Shown: piece by piece, positions 1 to 8,140 of the stretch
Position numbering within the stretch: the first letter of the stretch is position 1
How the letters are laid out: every line of letters begins with the position of its first letter
NCBI RefSeq assembly: GCF_036327755.1
Contig: NZ_CP109597.1
Coordinates: 62,001-126,000 of the forward strand
DNA: 64,000 bases
Source of the DNA: Nocardia sp. NBC_01503
GTDB lineage: Bacteria > Actinomycetota > Actinomycetes > Mycobacteriales > Mycobacteriaceae
Direction of reading: 5' to 3'
The notes under the pieces: model-generated
What the model saw: the letters and a program-made list of their open reading frames with translations, nothing else
Told to the model about the DNA's origin: nothing
The model's database searches: none
Position numbers and translations under genes: made by a program

Positions 1-9
1 TTTCCTGCC

Positions 10-810
10 TTAATTTTCGTCGCCGTGCGTGAGGAAGGCGGTGATCTTGGATCGGGCGTCGCCGAGGAGGCATCGGCACTGGGACACCGAGATTTTCATC
101 TCGGTTGCGATCGTCTCGAGGGGTCCTTGGCGCCCCGGTTGGGGAAAGTGGCGGCGGAACAGCTTGACCGCGCGAAGCTCCTGGGGCGTCAGCCCCGTCG
201 CCTGCCGGATGGCTCGTTCGGCCCGCGACTTCATCTGGCGGACATTGTTCTCACTGGTGCCGAGCTGTTCGGCAACCTGAGCGTTGGACAGGTCCAGGCC
301 ATGCACCAGTAGCAGTACCTCGCCGTGTTTGTCGGACAGACCGGCCCGAGCGCAGATCCGGCGCACCGGATCGAGAAGGTCGATCTCCTCCCCGGTTCCG
401 GCGTCGACGGTGATCGTGCTCATGATCTGCTCGTCTTGCCTATCCAAGGGCTGGTCCCGCTGCTGCTGATTGCGATATTGGCGGGCCAGGTCGTACGCGA
501 CGTGCCGCACCACGACAGCGACAAAGGTCGATACTTCGTGCCGCTCCGGATCCAGGGTCGGCGCGGTGAGCAGTTTGGTCCACGCTTGCTGTGCCACGTC
601 CTGCGGATTGAGGAACCTGAATGCGCCATGCCAGAACCACGACAGCCTGACGATCAACGGATTGTGCGTGGCGTAGAAGGTGTCGAACCAGTCGTATCGT
701 CGGCGGGCGAGGTCGGCTTCACGGGATTCGTTCTCGAAGGAGCGACGCGCCTGCGACGCGCCGGGTATGTCGTGAGGTTCGAGGGGATCCAACAGTTCCG
801 GGTTTGACAT
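10..810 (-). CDS. Sigma-70 family sigma factor with extra C-terminal HTH
   Basis: 266 aa. Residues about 41-112 resemble sigma region 2 (FLNPQDVAQQAWTKLL), residues about 155-200 resemble region 4 (AQVAEQLGTSENNVRQMK), and a second region-4-like HTH follows at about 228-262. The start is set at 810 because AGGAG sits a few bases upstream; a longer frame reaches 1095 but its first 95 residues look non-coding. ECF-type sigma factors direct RNA polymerase to a small regulon. No anti-sigma gene is visible upstream, and downstream lies outside the window. The extra HTH is unusual for ECF factors. Target promoters are unknown. Confidence 0.8.
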   Translation of the reverse strand: MSNPELLDPLEPHDIPGASQARRSFENESREADLARRRYDWFDTFYATHNPLIVRLSWFWHGAFRFLNPQDVAQQAWTKLLTAPTLDPERHEVSTFVAVVVRHVAYDLARQYRNQQQRDQPLDRQDEQIMSTITVDAGTGEEIDLLDPVRRICARAGLSDKHGEVLLLVHGLDLSNAQVAEQLGTSENNVRQMKSRAERAIRQATGLTPQELRAVKLFRRHFPQPGRQGPLETIATEMKISVSQCRCLLGDARSKITAFLTHGDEN

Positions 811-973
811 CGAACTCCTGTCCGGGTGAGAGCAAGTCGCTGGTGTGAAGTACGTCGGCGCTGTGTGCGGTTGTGACACACACCGGAAACCCGGGTAGAC
901 AAGCGAATTCGCTCCCACCGGATAGCAGGGTGAGGTGTGCTCGGCACCGGATCCCGGGCCGAGCAGTGGTTCC

Positions 974-1222
974 TCATGAGGTCGAGGGCGGCTGATCGGA
1001 TGTCGGCCACGAGGTGAGGTGCCATCCGCCGCAGTGACCGCAGGGGTATCCGCGGACTTCGCGGCGCCTGATGTCGGTACCCGCCAGTTCGGCATGTGCG
1101 CGGGTCACTCTCATGCGCTGCAGGGTGAGGTGAACGTCCTTGTGTTCACGCAGCCGACGTTTGCCGGTGCGCTCACAAATCGGGAACCGGTGGGCACGTC
1201 GGGGGTGGGAGGTAGGGGACAT
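974..1222 (-). CDS. Small protein ending in a CxxCxxWHLT motif
   Basis: 82 aa, basic. Near the C-terminus it has YPCGHCGGWHLTS, a CxxC knuckle followed by a WHLT signature that recurs in small actinobacterial plasmid and phage proteins, probably binding zinc. The ATG at 1222 is preceded by GGAG. It is transcribed in the same direction as the sigma gene 163 bp downstream. The function is unknown. Confidence 0.6.
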   Translation of the reverse strand: MSPTSHPRRAHRFPICERTGKRRLREHKDVHLTLQRMRVTRAHAELAGTDIRRREVRGYPCGHCGGWHLTSWPTSDQPPSTS

Positions 1223-1567
1223 AGCGGCTCCGGTGGTGGTGCGGTTGCCGGGCGAACTGCCTGGCATCTGCCTCTACGTGAATCCACCGAGGATCTGTGA
1301 CACGCCCCCATCTCTCACCTGTATTCCGCATCGAAATCGCTACGCGCCGAACGATTCCCGCAACCGCACCCGTGTGCGCGTGATCGATTCCACCGTGCGC
1401 AGGCGGGATCGGAGAAAGGGACAGCACGAGAGCGCCGCAGGAAATGGATCATCGGTCGGTCTCGATGATCCATACGTGGCGACGTCGTGTTCTGTGACAG
1501 CGTGTGCGGCGGACCTCAATATTTGCTGCACCGTCACTACGGGTGGGAACCGGACGTAGTGGGGTGC
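1223..1567. other. Intergenic stretch, no supported gene
   Basis: The open frames here are short, overlap on both strands and have no ribosome binding sites. I see no strong hairpin or repeat. It probably holds the promoter of the 974-1222 gene. Confidence 0.4.
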
Positions 1568-1861
1568 ATGATTGATCCAATTTTCGGTACCGCTGGTGCC
1601 GTCGGCGGAATGGTGTGGTGGTTGCGCAGCGATGGCCCGGTACGGCTGTGGGCCGGGCTGGTTGCGGTCGGACACCGTGACTCGGTGCGCCGCCGCGACG
1701 CACGCGAAGTGCTGTTGTGCACCGGCCGCAACACCAAACCCGCCCTCACCGCCCCCTCACAATCACAGCGACACAACAAGATCGGCTCGGCGGCACCCGG
1801 ACACCACCGCTCTGTCGGTGGCCGCAAACCGGCAGGCATCGCGGGCCGACGACAGTGGTGA
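1568..1861 (+). CDS. Possible small membrane-associated hypothetical protein
   Basis: 97 aa. The N-terminal half (GAVGGMVWWLRSDGP, then RLWAGLVAVG and DAREVLL) reads like a short membrane-proximal actinobacterial protein. After about residue 55 the composition becomes low-complexity, so the true frame may end or shift there. There is no clear ribosome binding site. Confidence 0.3.
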   Translation: MIDPIFGTAGAVGGMVWWLRSDGPVRLWAGLVAVGHRDSVRRRDAREVLLCTGRNTKPALTAPSQSQRHNKIGSAAPGHHRSVGGRKPAGIAGRRQW

Positions 1862-2005
1862 GGATCGACGCAGCAGCGACGATCACTGGCGGAATCCGAT
1901 GCCCAGCGACCCGTCGAGGAGATCAGCGCCGCACCGCTGGGTCGATCGTGGGCAGGTTTCCCAAAATTTGCGCTCCCGCACGGCCACACCCTCGATGATT
2001 GACCG

Positions 2006-2494
2006 ATGTCGCCGGATAAGCGAGGCCGACGGACAAGGTCCGCGCCCCGCTCCCCCGCCCCCGTCCTTGCTCAGGCGAGACCTTCTTCCGACGATCACCA
2101 CGACATCGCATATTTCTTGCAGCCGGCACTAGGACAGGCACCGGGGCGGGTCTATCTTCGAGCGCTGCCTGTCCCGGTACGGGCAAAGTTCTCCAGCGTG
2201 CTGGTGGCAGTGGCGAAGGCGCCGCCGAAAAGGTTCCGCGGCGGCGGCTACTGGGAGGCGATGCATGGAGAGATGGCCGGCTGGTTCGAAGTACGCTGCG
2301 ACGGCCCGGACCGCGAGCACCACCGCCTATTCTGTCGGCTCGACTATGACGCTCAAGGACGCAACAAACCCCTGTTGGTGGTCATCACGGGGATGAGCAA
2401 GCCATTCCTGGGCATGTTCTCAACAGCCGACTACGATCGGGTCCGGGCGCTGGGCGATGAGTACTTCGCGACCAACCCCCGGTCACTGATCTAA
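2006..2494 (+). CDS. HigB/RelE-like toxin-family protein
   Basis: 162 aa in this frame. From about residue 45 it follows the phage-derived Gp49-like/HigB fold: RALPVPVRAKF, then GGYWEAMHGEMAGWFEVR, RLFCRLDYDA and LLVVITGMSKPF. Members of this family are usually ribosome-dependent mRNA endonucleases. The first 35 residues do not resemble the family and no ATG or ribosome binding site sits at the expected start, so the native start may be lost. Its stop codon overlaps the stop of the XRE gene on the other strand; normally higB and higA are co-directional. Confidence 0.65.
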   Translation: MSPDKRGRRTRSAPRSPAPVLAQARPSSDDHHDIAYFLQPALGQAPGRVYLRALPVPVRAKFSSVLVAVAKAPPKRFRGGGYWEAMHGEMAGWFEVRCDGPDREHHRLFCRLDYDAQGRNKPLLVVITGMSKPFLGMFSTADYDRVRALGDEYFATNPRSLI

Positions 2495-2886
2495 CTAGCC
2501 CGGTCGAACTGCTCGACGGCGTCCCCGAGCCCAGGAAGGTCACTCACGATGCCGGACACGAGCGCATCGGAGAGAATCTCGCCACCACGGCCGTCCAACG
2601 GCTCCAGTGTCAGACGCAATCCCAGCGCAGCGGCCAGCTCCGACACGGTGTGCAAAGTCGGGTTGCCGCGAGCGCTGAGCAGTCGGCGCACCGCGGCGGG
2701 CTCGATCGACGCGGCCCGGGCCAGGGCCGCTTTCGACAGTTGGGACTGTTCGCGTGCCTGATCGAGCATGTTGAGAATCGAGTCGACGGTCTTGATACGC
2801 ACAGACTCCAAGACGAACTCACGCAAGAAGTCCGGGTCCTTCAGGTCCTCGGCCAGATCGTCCCAGAAAACGCTCTGCTCACTCAT
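2491..2886 (-). CDS. XRE-family HTH protein, HigA-like antitoxin candidate
   Basis: 131 aa. An HTH occupies about residues 45-95 (SQLSKAALARAASIEPAAVR, then LHTVSELAAALGL), typical of HigA/XRE antitoxins. GGAGG lies upstream of the ATG at 2886. It is convergent with the HigB-like gene, overlapping it by 4 bases at the 3' ends. If the two act together, their levels would be set by separate promoters and possibly by antisense overlap; this is inference. Confidence 0.65.
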   Translation of the reverse strand: MSEQSVFWDDLAEDLKDPDFLREFVLESVRIKTVDSILNMLDQAREQSQLSKAALARAASIEPAAVRRLLSARGNPTLHTVSELAAALGLRLTLEPLDGRGGEILSDALVSGIVSDLPGLGDAVEQFDRAS

Positions 2887-3004
2887 GGTTGCTCGCCTCC
2901 TCTCACTAAAACCTTGTTCGTACCATATATGTTACGCCTTGAGTGGGTGTGGAAACACTGCCAATTTTCGTGAACTGCTTCACCAAAACAACGCGAGGCA
3001 ACTA

Positions 3005-3287
3005 TCAGAATCCGCGCCACGGCTCGGTCAGGCGGCCCGTGTGGGCGGGGAACCCTTGCGTGGCAAGCCATTGCGCGACGGCGACCTCTTTGACCGCGTC
3101 ACCCTGGTGTCACATCGCGGCCGATGCGCACCACCATCGGCGCGGATTCGAGCTGGTAGAGCATGTTCTCACCCAACCTCAGCAACCTCGCCCCGGCCGG
3201 GTCCAGACCGACATCACGGCAGGCGCGATCCAGTACCGCATCGATCGTCTCGGGCAGGAACGCGGAGGCAGCGGAACTAGAGGACAC
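3005..3287 (-). pseudogene. Frameshifted fragment of an aminoglycoside phosphotransferase-like kinase
   Basis: The first 62 codons (RLLRLGENMLYQLESAPMVV) match the N-lobe start of APH/choline-kinase-like phosphotransferases. The frame stops at 3099, but the family sequence continues in another frame (VKEVAVAQWLATQGFPA) to a stop near 3005. The catalytic C-lobe is absent. This is a truncated remnant with one frameshift; the frameshift alone could be a sequencing error, the missing C-lobe could not. Confidence 0.7.
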
Positions 3288-3418
3288 GACTTCCAGGACT
3301 ATGGGCCGCTGTCAACTGCGCGTACAAGGTTCGGGACCGATCCGGGGAATTGCGGTGCCCCGGCGCGTCACGGAAACCGGCGGCCGTGGCCCGTCCAACC
3401 AGAGCATGCGCGAAATTA

Positions 3419-3449
3419 CGGGCGCCGCGCCGACCGGCGCCGCGCCCGT
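3419..3449 (-). terminator. GC-rich hairpin downstream of the 3495-3935 gene
   Basis: A near-perfect inverted repeat (ACGGGCGC with GCGCCCGT, one internal mismatch) lies 45 bp past the stop. It has only a weak T-rich tail, so termination is plausible rather than certain. Confidence 0.35.
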
Positions 3450-3494
3450 ATCTTGTTATGCCGCACCGAAGTTGAATCCGAACAGCGCGTTGCT

Positions 3495-3935
3495 CTATGG
3501 ATGATGCTGGAAGTCGGCCACCCAGAACTGCTGCGTGTCCTCGTCACGCGGGTCATGTGCGCTGGGTTCGTTTTTGGAGGCGATGTGAGCGACCAGATCC
3601 TTGATGAACAGCAGATCACGGCGCGCATCGTGGAGGGGGATCCCGAGAACGGCTGCTATTTCCTCGACGCTCGCGCCCGCCGTGTACAGCGTGAGGATGT
3701 CGCGCCGCTGAGGGGAGAGGCTGACGTCCTGGTGCGTGAGTCGCTGCCGTGTCGCGTCATCGATGTCGTCGATCTCGTCGATGCGGTCGACCAGATCCAC
3801 GACGTCCTGAGCGCGTTCGACCGGGATATTCGCTTGAACGAGGCTGGCGCCTTTGTGTCCGAAAGACGAGCGTGCCATCAACTCATCGATGCGGGCTGCG
3901 ATCTCGAACTCGTCCGGTCCCTTGTGGTTCTGCAT
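3495..3935 (-). CDS. HTH protein coupled to the upstream sigma-like gene
   Basis: 146 aa. Residues about 72-120 (SPQRRDILTLYTAGASVEEI, then AAVLGIPLHDARRDL) form a sigma region 4/LuxR-like HTH. The N-terminal half is acidic and helical with repeated ID/DD motifs (VDRIDEIDDIDD). The start is chosen because ATG shares its A with the stop of the upstream gene (TGATG), which implies translational coupling. No region 2 is present, so it is not a complete sigma factor. It could act as a DNA-binding partner or split region 4 for its neighbour; that is inference. Confidence 0.6.
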   Translation of the reverse strand: MQNHKGPDEFEIAARIDELMARSSFGHKGASLVQANIPVERAQDVVDLVDRIDEIDDIDDATRQRLTHQDVSLSPQRRDILTLYTAGASVEEIAAVLGIPLHDARRDLLFIKDLVAHIASKNEPSAHDPRDEDTQQFWVADFQHHP

Positions 3936-4747
3936 CAGGATTCCCTGCCATTCAGTCGTCGGACCCATTCGTAGTTGCCTCGCAAGTTGGTCCACCTGTT
4001 CGCGACTGCTTTGGCGGATCGCTCTCCGAACATCTCGGCGATCTCGGCGTTGGAGTGCCCTGCGGCCTTGCCCCACACGATGTTGCGGTCTCGCTGGTTG
4101 GGCAAGTCGTGCAGGTGTGAAAGGACGAACTCGCTGCTGCAGGTCCGATCGAGCAGCGGATCGGATGTAGCCTCCATATCGAGCCGTAGTCGCTCGACGC
4201 GAGCGGCAGCGAGCAGGTCTTTCAGTTCGCGAACGCGCCGACGCCGATCCTTCTTGAGTTCGTCGACGACCGCGAGAACGCTCTTGCCGAGGATCCATGA
4301 CCGCAGGTTGGTTCCTCCGTCGGCGCGCCATCCTTTCCCGACACGACCATCTTCACGGAATTTGTGCAGACTCCTGGCGACAGCCATATTGGCGAACTCA
4401 GCGCGCAAATCGGGATCGGTGGCCAGCCGCTGCAGTTCTCCAGTGTCGAAGACCATAGGTATCCCCTTGGCCCTGATCTCCTGGGAGATCTGTCCACTGC
4501 TCATCCAGGCGGAGAGCACCGAGACCGCATAACGAGCCGCCTCCTGAGCGAATCGGTCCCATGCGCGACCCTTGAAACCGGTGGCCCGTAGTAGTTCGAA
4601 TAGCTCGGCGTCGGCCATCGCGGCTTCGACACCGGGGACTACACCCAACGCGAATGTCGTAGCTGAGGCCGCGCTTTCGGGGACTTCTCGCTTCTTGCCC
4701 CGAAACCAACTTCCGAGCACGTTGGTTTCAGGGCTGTCCGTGGGCAT
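3935..4747 (-). CDS. Sigma-70-like factor
   Basis: 270 aa. A helical region-2-like part spans about residues 58-165 (WDRFAQEAARYAVSVL, LRSWILGKSVLAVVDEL), and a region-4-like HTH lies near the C-terminus (DRNIVWGKAAGHSNAEIAEM, then AVANRWTNLRG). It is translationally coupled to the HTH gene downstream. The start at 4747 has a weak ribosome binding site; a GTG just upstream or another start is possible. The pair recalls the sigma-partner cassettes further right but the sequences are not alike. Confidence 0.55.
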   Translation of the reverse strand: MPTDSPETNVLGSWFRGKKREVPESAASATTFALGVVPGVEAAMADAELFELLRATGFKGRAWDRFAQEAARYAVSVLSAWMSSGQISQEIRAKGIPMVFDTGELQRLATDPDLRAEFANMAVARSLHKFREDGRVGKGWRADGGTNLRSWILGKSVLAVVDELKKDRRRRVRELKDLLAAARVERLRLDMEATSDPLLDRTCSSEFVLSHLHDLPNQRDRNIVWGKAAGHSNAEIAEMFGERSAKAVANRWTNLRGNYEWVRRLNGRES

Positions 4748-5309
4748 CACGTTTGAAGCTCGGGTGGGTGATCGCTCATCACATGCCTCGATCCGGCCAT
4801 GCCAGAACACCTCTCGACTTTTACCGATCCGTGTATGACCGGCTTTCCCTGTTATAGGCACCCACGCGCTCGACACACCCGGGGCATTCGCAGGCGGCCA
4901 GCACCTCACATGGCTCTTGCCGCCAGTCCCCGGGATGTGCGCGTGACGACCTGCCTACAACTGTGCGAGATCGACCAGTTCGACCACTGCGAAGTCACGT
5001 CTCGACTCTCCCCGGGGGAGGCCACCCGCTCGGCAGGGCGGGGTTCGAGAAGAGGAGCCACAGTGGATTTCCCGGAGCTGGAACCACCCCGAGCACTCCC
5101 CGGACAGAGGCGGCCATGACCGAGGGAAGGAGGCGATAGAACGCGGATATGCCGCTATTGCGGCCGCATTCGAGGCCCTCTCGTTGCTGTCCCATCTGAC
5201 GCGCGACAGCGCCACCGAGTCCACTCTGAGCGCGATTTTCGTGGTTGCCATACCCGAGAACACTTCCCCCGTACCGGGTATCAGGGTCATACCTTGTTCC
5301 GCGCGCAGG
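4748..5309. other. 562-bp stretch without a supported gene
   Basis: It lies between repA and the sigma-like gene. One minus-strand frame (start near 5251, MATTKIALRVDSVALSRVRW) looks partly protein-like but has no homology that I recognise and loses coding character quickly. Confidence 0.35.
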
Positions 5310-6269
5310 TCAGGCGCTGGCGTCCAGCGTCAACTGGTTGGTGGTCCCGAGTTCCATCGTGCGCAATCCCTTGAACCGCACGTGGGTCTTGCTCGGGCTC
5401 AGGACCAGTCCGGCCGGGGTCGATTCGACGTTGGCGTCGCGGTATACCGACAGCACTCGCGCCAGCTTCTTGTCGAAGGCCTTGCGGTATTTGTACCGGG
5501 CTTCTTTCGTGTCGAGCTTGCGTGCGGCGCCGAACTGGGCGCTCAGGTCTTCCAGGGGGATGGTGATCGTCCGGTTCAGGGTGGCGAACCGATAGGTCAG
5601 GAAGATGTACAGGTCCATGCACCAGGCGTCGTCGCCGAACAGCTGCAGTGCGCGCATGTCCAGTGGCACGGCACGCTCGAGGATCTCGTTGTAGAAGTCG
5701 GTCGAGAGCTGGACCACCGCGCGGTCGGTGCCGGCTTTCTCGCTGCCCCACAACATGACCTGATGCGCCACGGACAGGTTCTTGATGAGCACCGCAGGTT
5801 CCCCGTCCGGTCCCGGGCGCTCACTGCGCACGCTGATCGCCGCGTGCAGGAGCTTCTCGGTCTGGGTGCGTAGTCGGGTCAGACTGCCGGTGTCCCCGCC
5901 GGAGGTCGCGCCACCTGGTTTGAGCTGGCGGAAGAACTCCACCACACCGTCCCCGAGGATCAGTTCGGGTGACTTGGTGCGCCGGGCCTCGGTGATGAGC
6001 CAGAACATGAGCTGGCGCGGGATGACCCCGCTCGGGTAGCCCAGCGAACGCGATTCGCCGGTCTTGGGGTCTTCGACATAGCCGGGCCGGATGGTGAGCA
6101 CCACCCCGCCATTGCGGCGCTTCCACACCGGGATATCCCCCGGGTTCCGATACGGCAGGCACGCCTGCGCCAGGAACGGTGTCGTGAACGCCAGCTCCTG
6201 GTCATCGGATTGCTGCAACAAGTCCGCGGCTTGGATCAGCGCCAGCTCGTCACGTTTTGGTCGCGCCAT
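5310..6269 (-). CDS. repA: Plasmid replication initiator RepA (RepA_C-like)
   Basis: 319 aa. The core at about residues 83-120 (IPRQLMFWLITEARRTKSPE, then LILGDGVVEFFRQL) followed by LTRLRTQTEKLLHAAIS fits the plasmid RepA family (RepA_C, PF04796), initiators that bind iterons. The ATG at 6269 is preferred over an in-frame GTG at 6278. Right upstream lies a large iteron array with DnaA boxes, which is the expected partner. No copy-control RNA is recognised. Initiation at this origin is inferred from family and context. Confidence 0.85.
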   Translation of the reverse strand: MARPKRDELALIQAADLLQQSDDQELAFTTPFLAQACLPYRNPGDIPVWKRRNGGVVLTIRPGYVEDPKTGESRSLGYPSGVIPRQLMFWLITEARRTKSPELILGDGVVEFFRQLKPGGATSGGDTGSLTRLRTQTEKLLHAAISVRSERPGPDGEPAVLIKNLSVAHQVMLWGSEKAGTDRAVVQLSTDFYNEILERAVPLDMRALQLFGDDAWCMDLYIFLTYRFATLNRTITIPLEDLSAQFGAARKLDTKEARYKYRKAFDKKLARVLSVYRDANVESTPAGLVLSPSKTHVRFKGLRTMELGTTNQLTLDASA

Positions 6270-6322
6270 GGCCACCACTATGCCTCAGAGGGTCACCGGT
6301 CACCTCGAAGAACACACCGCCG

Positions 6323-6878
6323 CGCATTAGAGGGGTCACCACCCCCGCACAGGGCTCTGGACAGGCCCGCTAGTGTCCGCCACCGTCGCGGTGACCCTTC
6401 TAATGCGCGAAATTTACAACCTTGTGCAAGTACATACCGGCCGCCCGGTGACCCTTCTGATTCGCGCACGGCTGGGCTCGCGTGCCTGGACGCCGGTGAC
6501 CCCTCTAATGCGTAGCGGAGGGCTCAACCATCCACTGACGGGCGCATCTTCGGTCATTGAAGACCCATGGTGACCCTTCTAATGCGTGGTGTGAGTTCTG
6601 AATGAACCAGGGTGACCCTTCTAATGCGCAGGACTCACGGTGGTGACCCTTCCGATGCGCTGCCCAGCGAGACCGCCGGTGGAGCGCGGTGACCCTTGTA
6701 ATGCGCCCGCCGCGCCCATGGGGTGACCTCTCTAATGCGTGGACAGGTCCCGCAAATGCTGTGGATAAATCGGCCGCCGAATGGGTCTATCCACAAATTA
6801 GAAGGGTCACCGCCGAAATGCATTTCCCCAGGAAGCCACGCATTACAAGGGTCACTACCGCGCATTAGAAGGGTCACC
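6323..6878. repeat. Iteron array, putative replication origin (oriV)
   Basis: Twelve copies of GGTGACCCTTCTAATGCG or close variants. Plus orientation: 6390, 6447, 6495, 6569, 6611, 6642, 6688 and 6722. Inverted: 6323, 6794, 6839 and 6861. Each unit is 18 bp and spacing is irregular (about 31-74 bp between plus copies). The two orientations flank a segment with two DnaA boxes. Proximity to repA makes this the likely RepA-dependent origin. Confidence 0.85.
6760..6795. promoter_or_regulatory. Pair of DnaA boxes in the iteron origin
   Basis: TGTGGATAA at 6760-6768 is the exact complement of the consensus TTATCCACA. CTATCCACA at 6787-6795 differs by one base and lies in the opposite orientation. 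They sit between the plus-oriented and the inverted iterons, the usual place for DnaA-assisted opening. Confidence 0.7.
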
Positions 6879-7242
6879 ACGACACAATGAAATTGCAGGT
6901 CAAGGCACATTTTTCGATGGACCCTATAGTTCTCTCTTGTAGAAGAGAATCCTGTAGTAGGCTCGCCGCGGCTGTGGAAACTACAGGATTGCAATTCTTC
7001 GGCACGAGCCTCCCGCAGCTGCTTTCCAGAGGCGGTTCGTCATCCGATACTCATCGAGACCACCGTCGCCGGGCGGATCGGCGCGCACGGGCATCGGGGA
7101 TCTGACCCCAGCGAGCGCGTAGGTCTGCGCACCGCTCATCGCCGCCGGACTCCGCACCAGCGCTGAGGGTGTTGCCCGTCCAACTCGATGGTCAGGTCAC
7201 CACTTCCATACTCCCGCAATCGATTCGACCGGACCGAGGCAC
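6879..7242. other. Origin-flanking region with an inverted repeat
   Basis: AT-richer than its surroundings. It holds an 11-bp inverted repeat, AATCCTGTAGT at 6948-6958 and ACTACAGGATT at 6980-6990. No gene is supported. It may be part of the origin or a regulator site. Confidence 0.45.
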
Positions 7243-7513
7243 TTGACGGTGACAAGAGGAGGTCGGTCCCATCCGAACGGTATTCCCGATGTCCGAGAGG
7301 CGCTCGCGCCGTACCTGTACGGCGGGGAGATTCTCGCGGAGTACGAGTTGTGCCGAGCGTGCGGGCAACGGCTGCCACGATCACGGCCCGGTACCCCTGG
7401 TCGGCCCCAAAAAGTACTGCAACCCTGCCTGCCGACAACGCTATTACCGATGGCACACAAGACATTTCGGACGAAACCAGACCGGTAAGACAGTACGGCT
7501 TAGCCGGTACTGA
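7243..7513 (+). pseudogene. Zinc-finger small protein, frameshifted
   Basis: The N-terminal part (YELCRACGQRLP) is in the frame starting 7243; the C-terminal part (KKYCNPACRQRYYRWH) is in the frame starting 7289. Together they form the common actinobacterial CxxC...YCxxxC finger. The frame changes at a C4A5 homopolymer near 7415, so either the gene is broken or one base is miscalled. AAGAGGAGG near 7253 may be a ribosome binding site but no well-placed start follows it. Confidence 0.6.
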
Positions 7514-7631
7514 AAACAGAAGACAAAATCACCCGCGGGAGTGGCCGACTCGTCTGCGCTCGATTTCCGTGCGGCGCGCACGTACGGATCCCCTGGTGCG
7601 CGCCAGGGGCTCTCGCATCAGCAGGTAGGTG

Positions 7632-7868
7632 TCATCGGCGGAATCTCAGCCATAGCCCGCCGACCGCGAGGATGAAACCTCCTGCGGCGAAAAGGATCTG
7701 CTGGTCCGCGTGGGCGATGAGCACCAGCACCAGCATGCTGGCGATGATCACCAGCAGTACCACAGCATCGACCGCGCGCCGGAGCACGGCGTTTCGCCGT
7801 TCGCGCGGATCGGGCGGTGCGGGGTCTATCGGATCGACCGGTCTAGGAGGCACGATCAACGTGGTCAC
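7632..7868 (-). CDS. Small two-helix membrane protein
   Basis: 78 aa. A proline-rich basic N-terminus (PPRPVDPIDPAPPDP) is followed by two hydrophobic segments at about 33-52 (AVVLLVIIASMLVLVLIA) and 58-74 (ILFAAGGFILAVGGLW). The function is unknown. It stands alone between the zinc-finger remnant and the 662-aa gene. Confidence 0.6.
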   Translation of the reverse strand: MTTLIVPPRPVDPIDPAPPDPRERRNAVLRRAVDAVVLLVIIASMLVLVLIAHADQQILFAAGGFILAVGGLWLRFRR

Positions 7869-8140
7869 CCTTCTGTGTGGCCTTCATCCCGGGCGGATCG
7901 GCAGCCCGCGACCTACCAAACCGTGGTCGCCGATCCGCACCGGCGCGGCGACCGAGACGGTCGATCCGCCCTGAAATTCAATGTTGCCGAGGGTTTTTCG
8001 GTCCACCCCCGTAACCATCTGAGCTGGAAGATTCCCGATAGCTTTCCCCCGCGCGGCGGGTGTCGCTCGGTTTTCGGCATGGCCACAAGGGTTTTCGGTC
8101 ACACTGAGGCCTTCGTGGGCACCCAGGACTGCAGAAAGAA

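Noticed and set aside
1140-1559. Plus-strand frame of 139 codons
   Set aside because: No ribosome site, no motif, arginine-rich shadow composition.
6323-6878. CRISPR array
   Set aside because: The repeats occur in both orientations with irregular spacing and variable sequence, and no cas gene is near; they are iterons.
7862-7880. Extra iteron (GGTCACCCTTCTGTGTGG)
   Set aside because: It matches only part of the unit, with a changed GGTGA start and no AATGCG end, and is 1 kb from the array.
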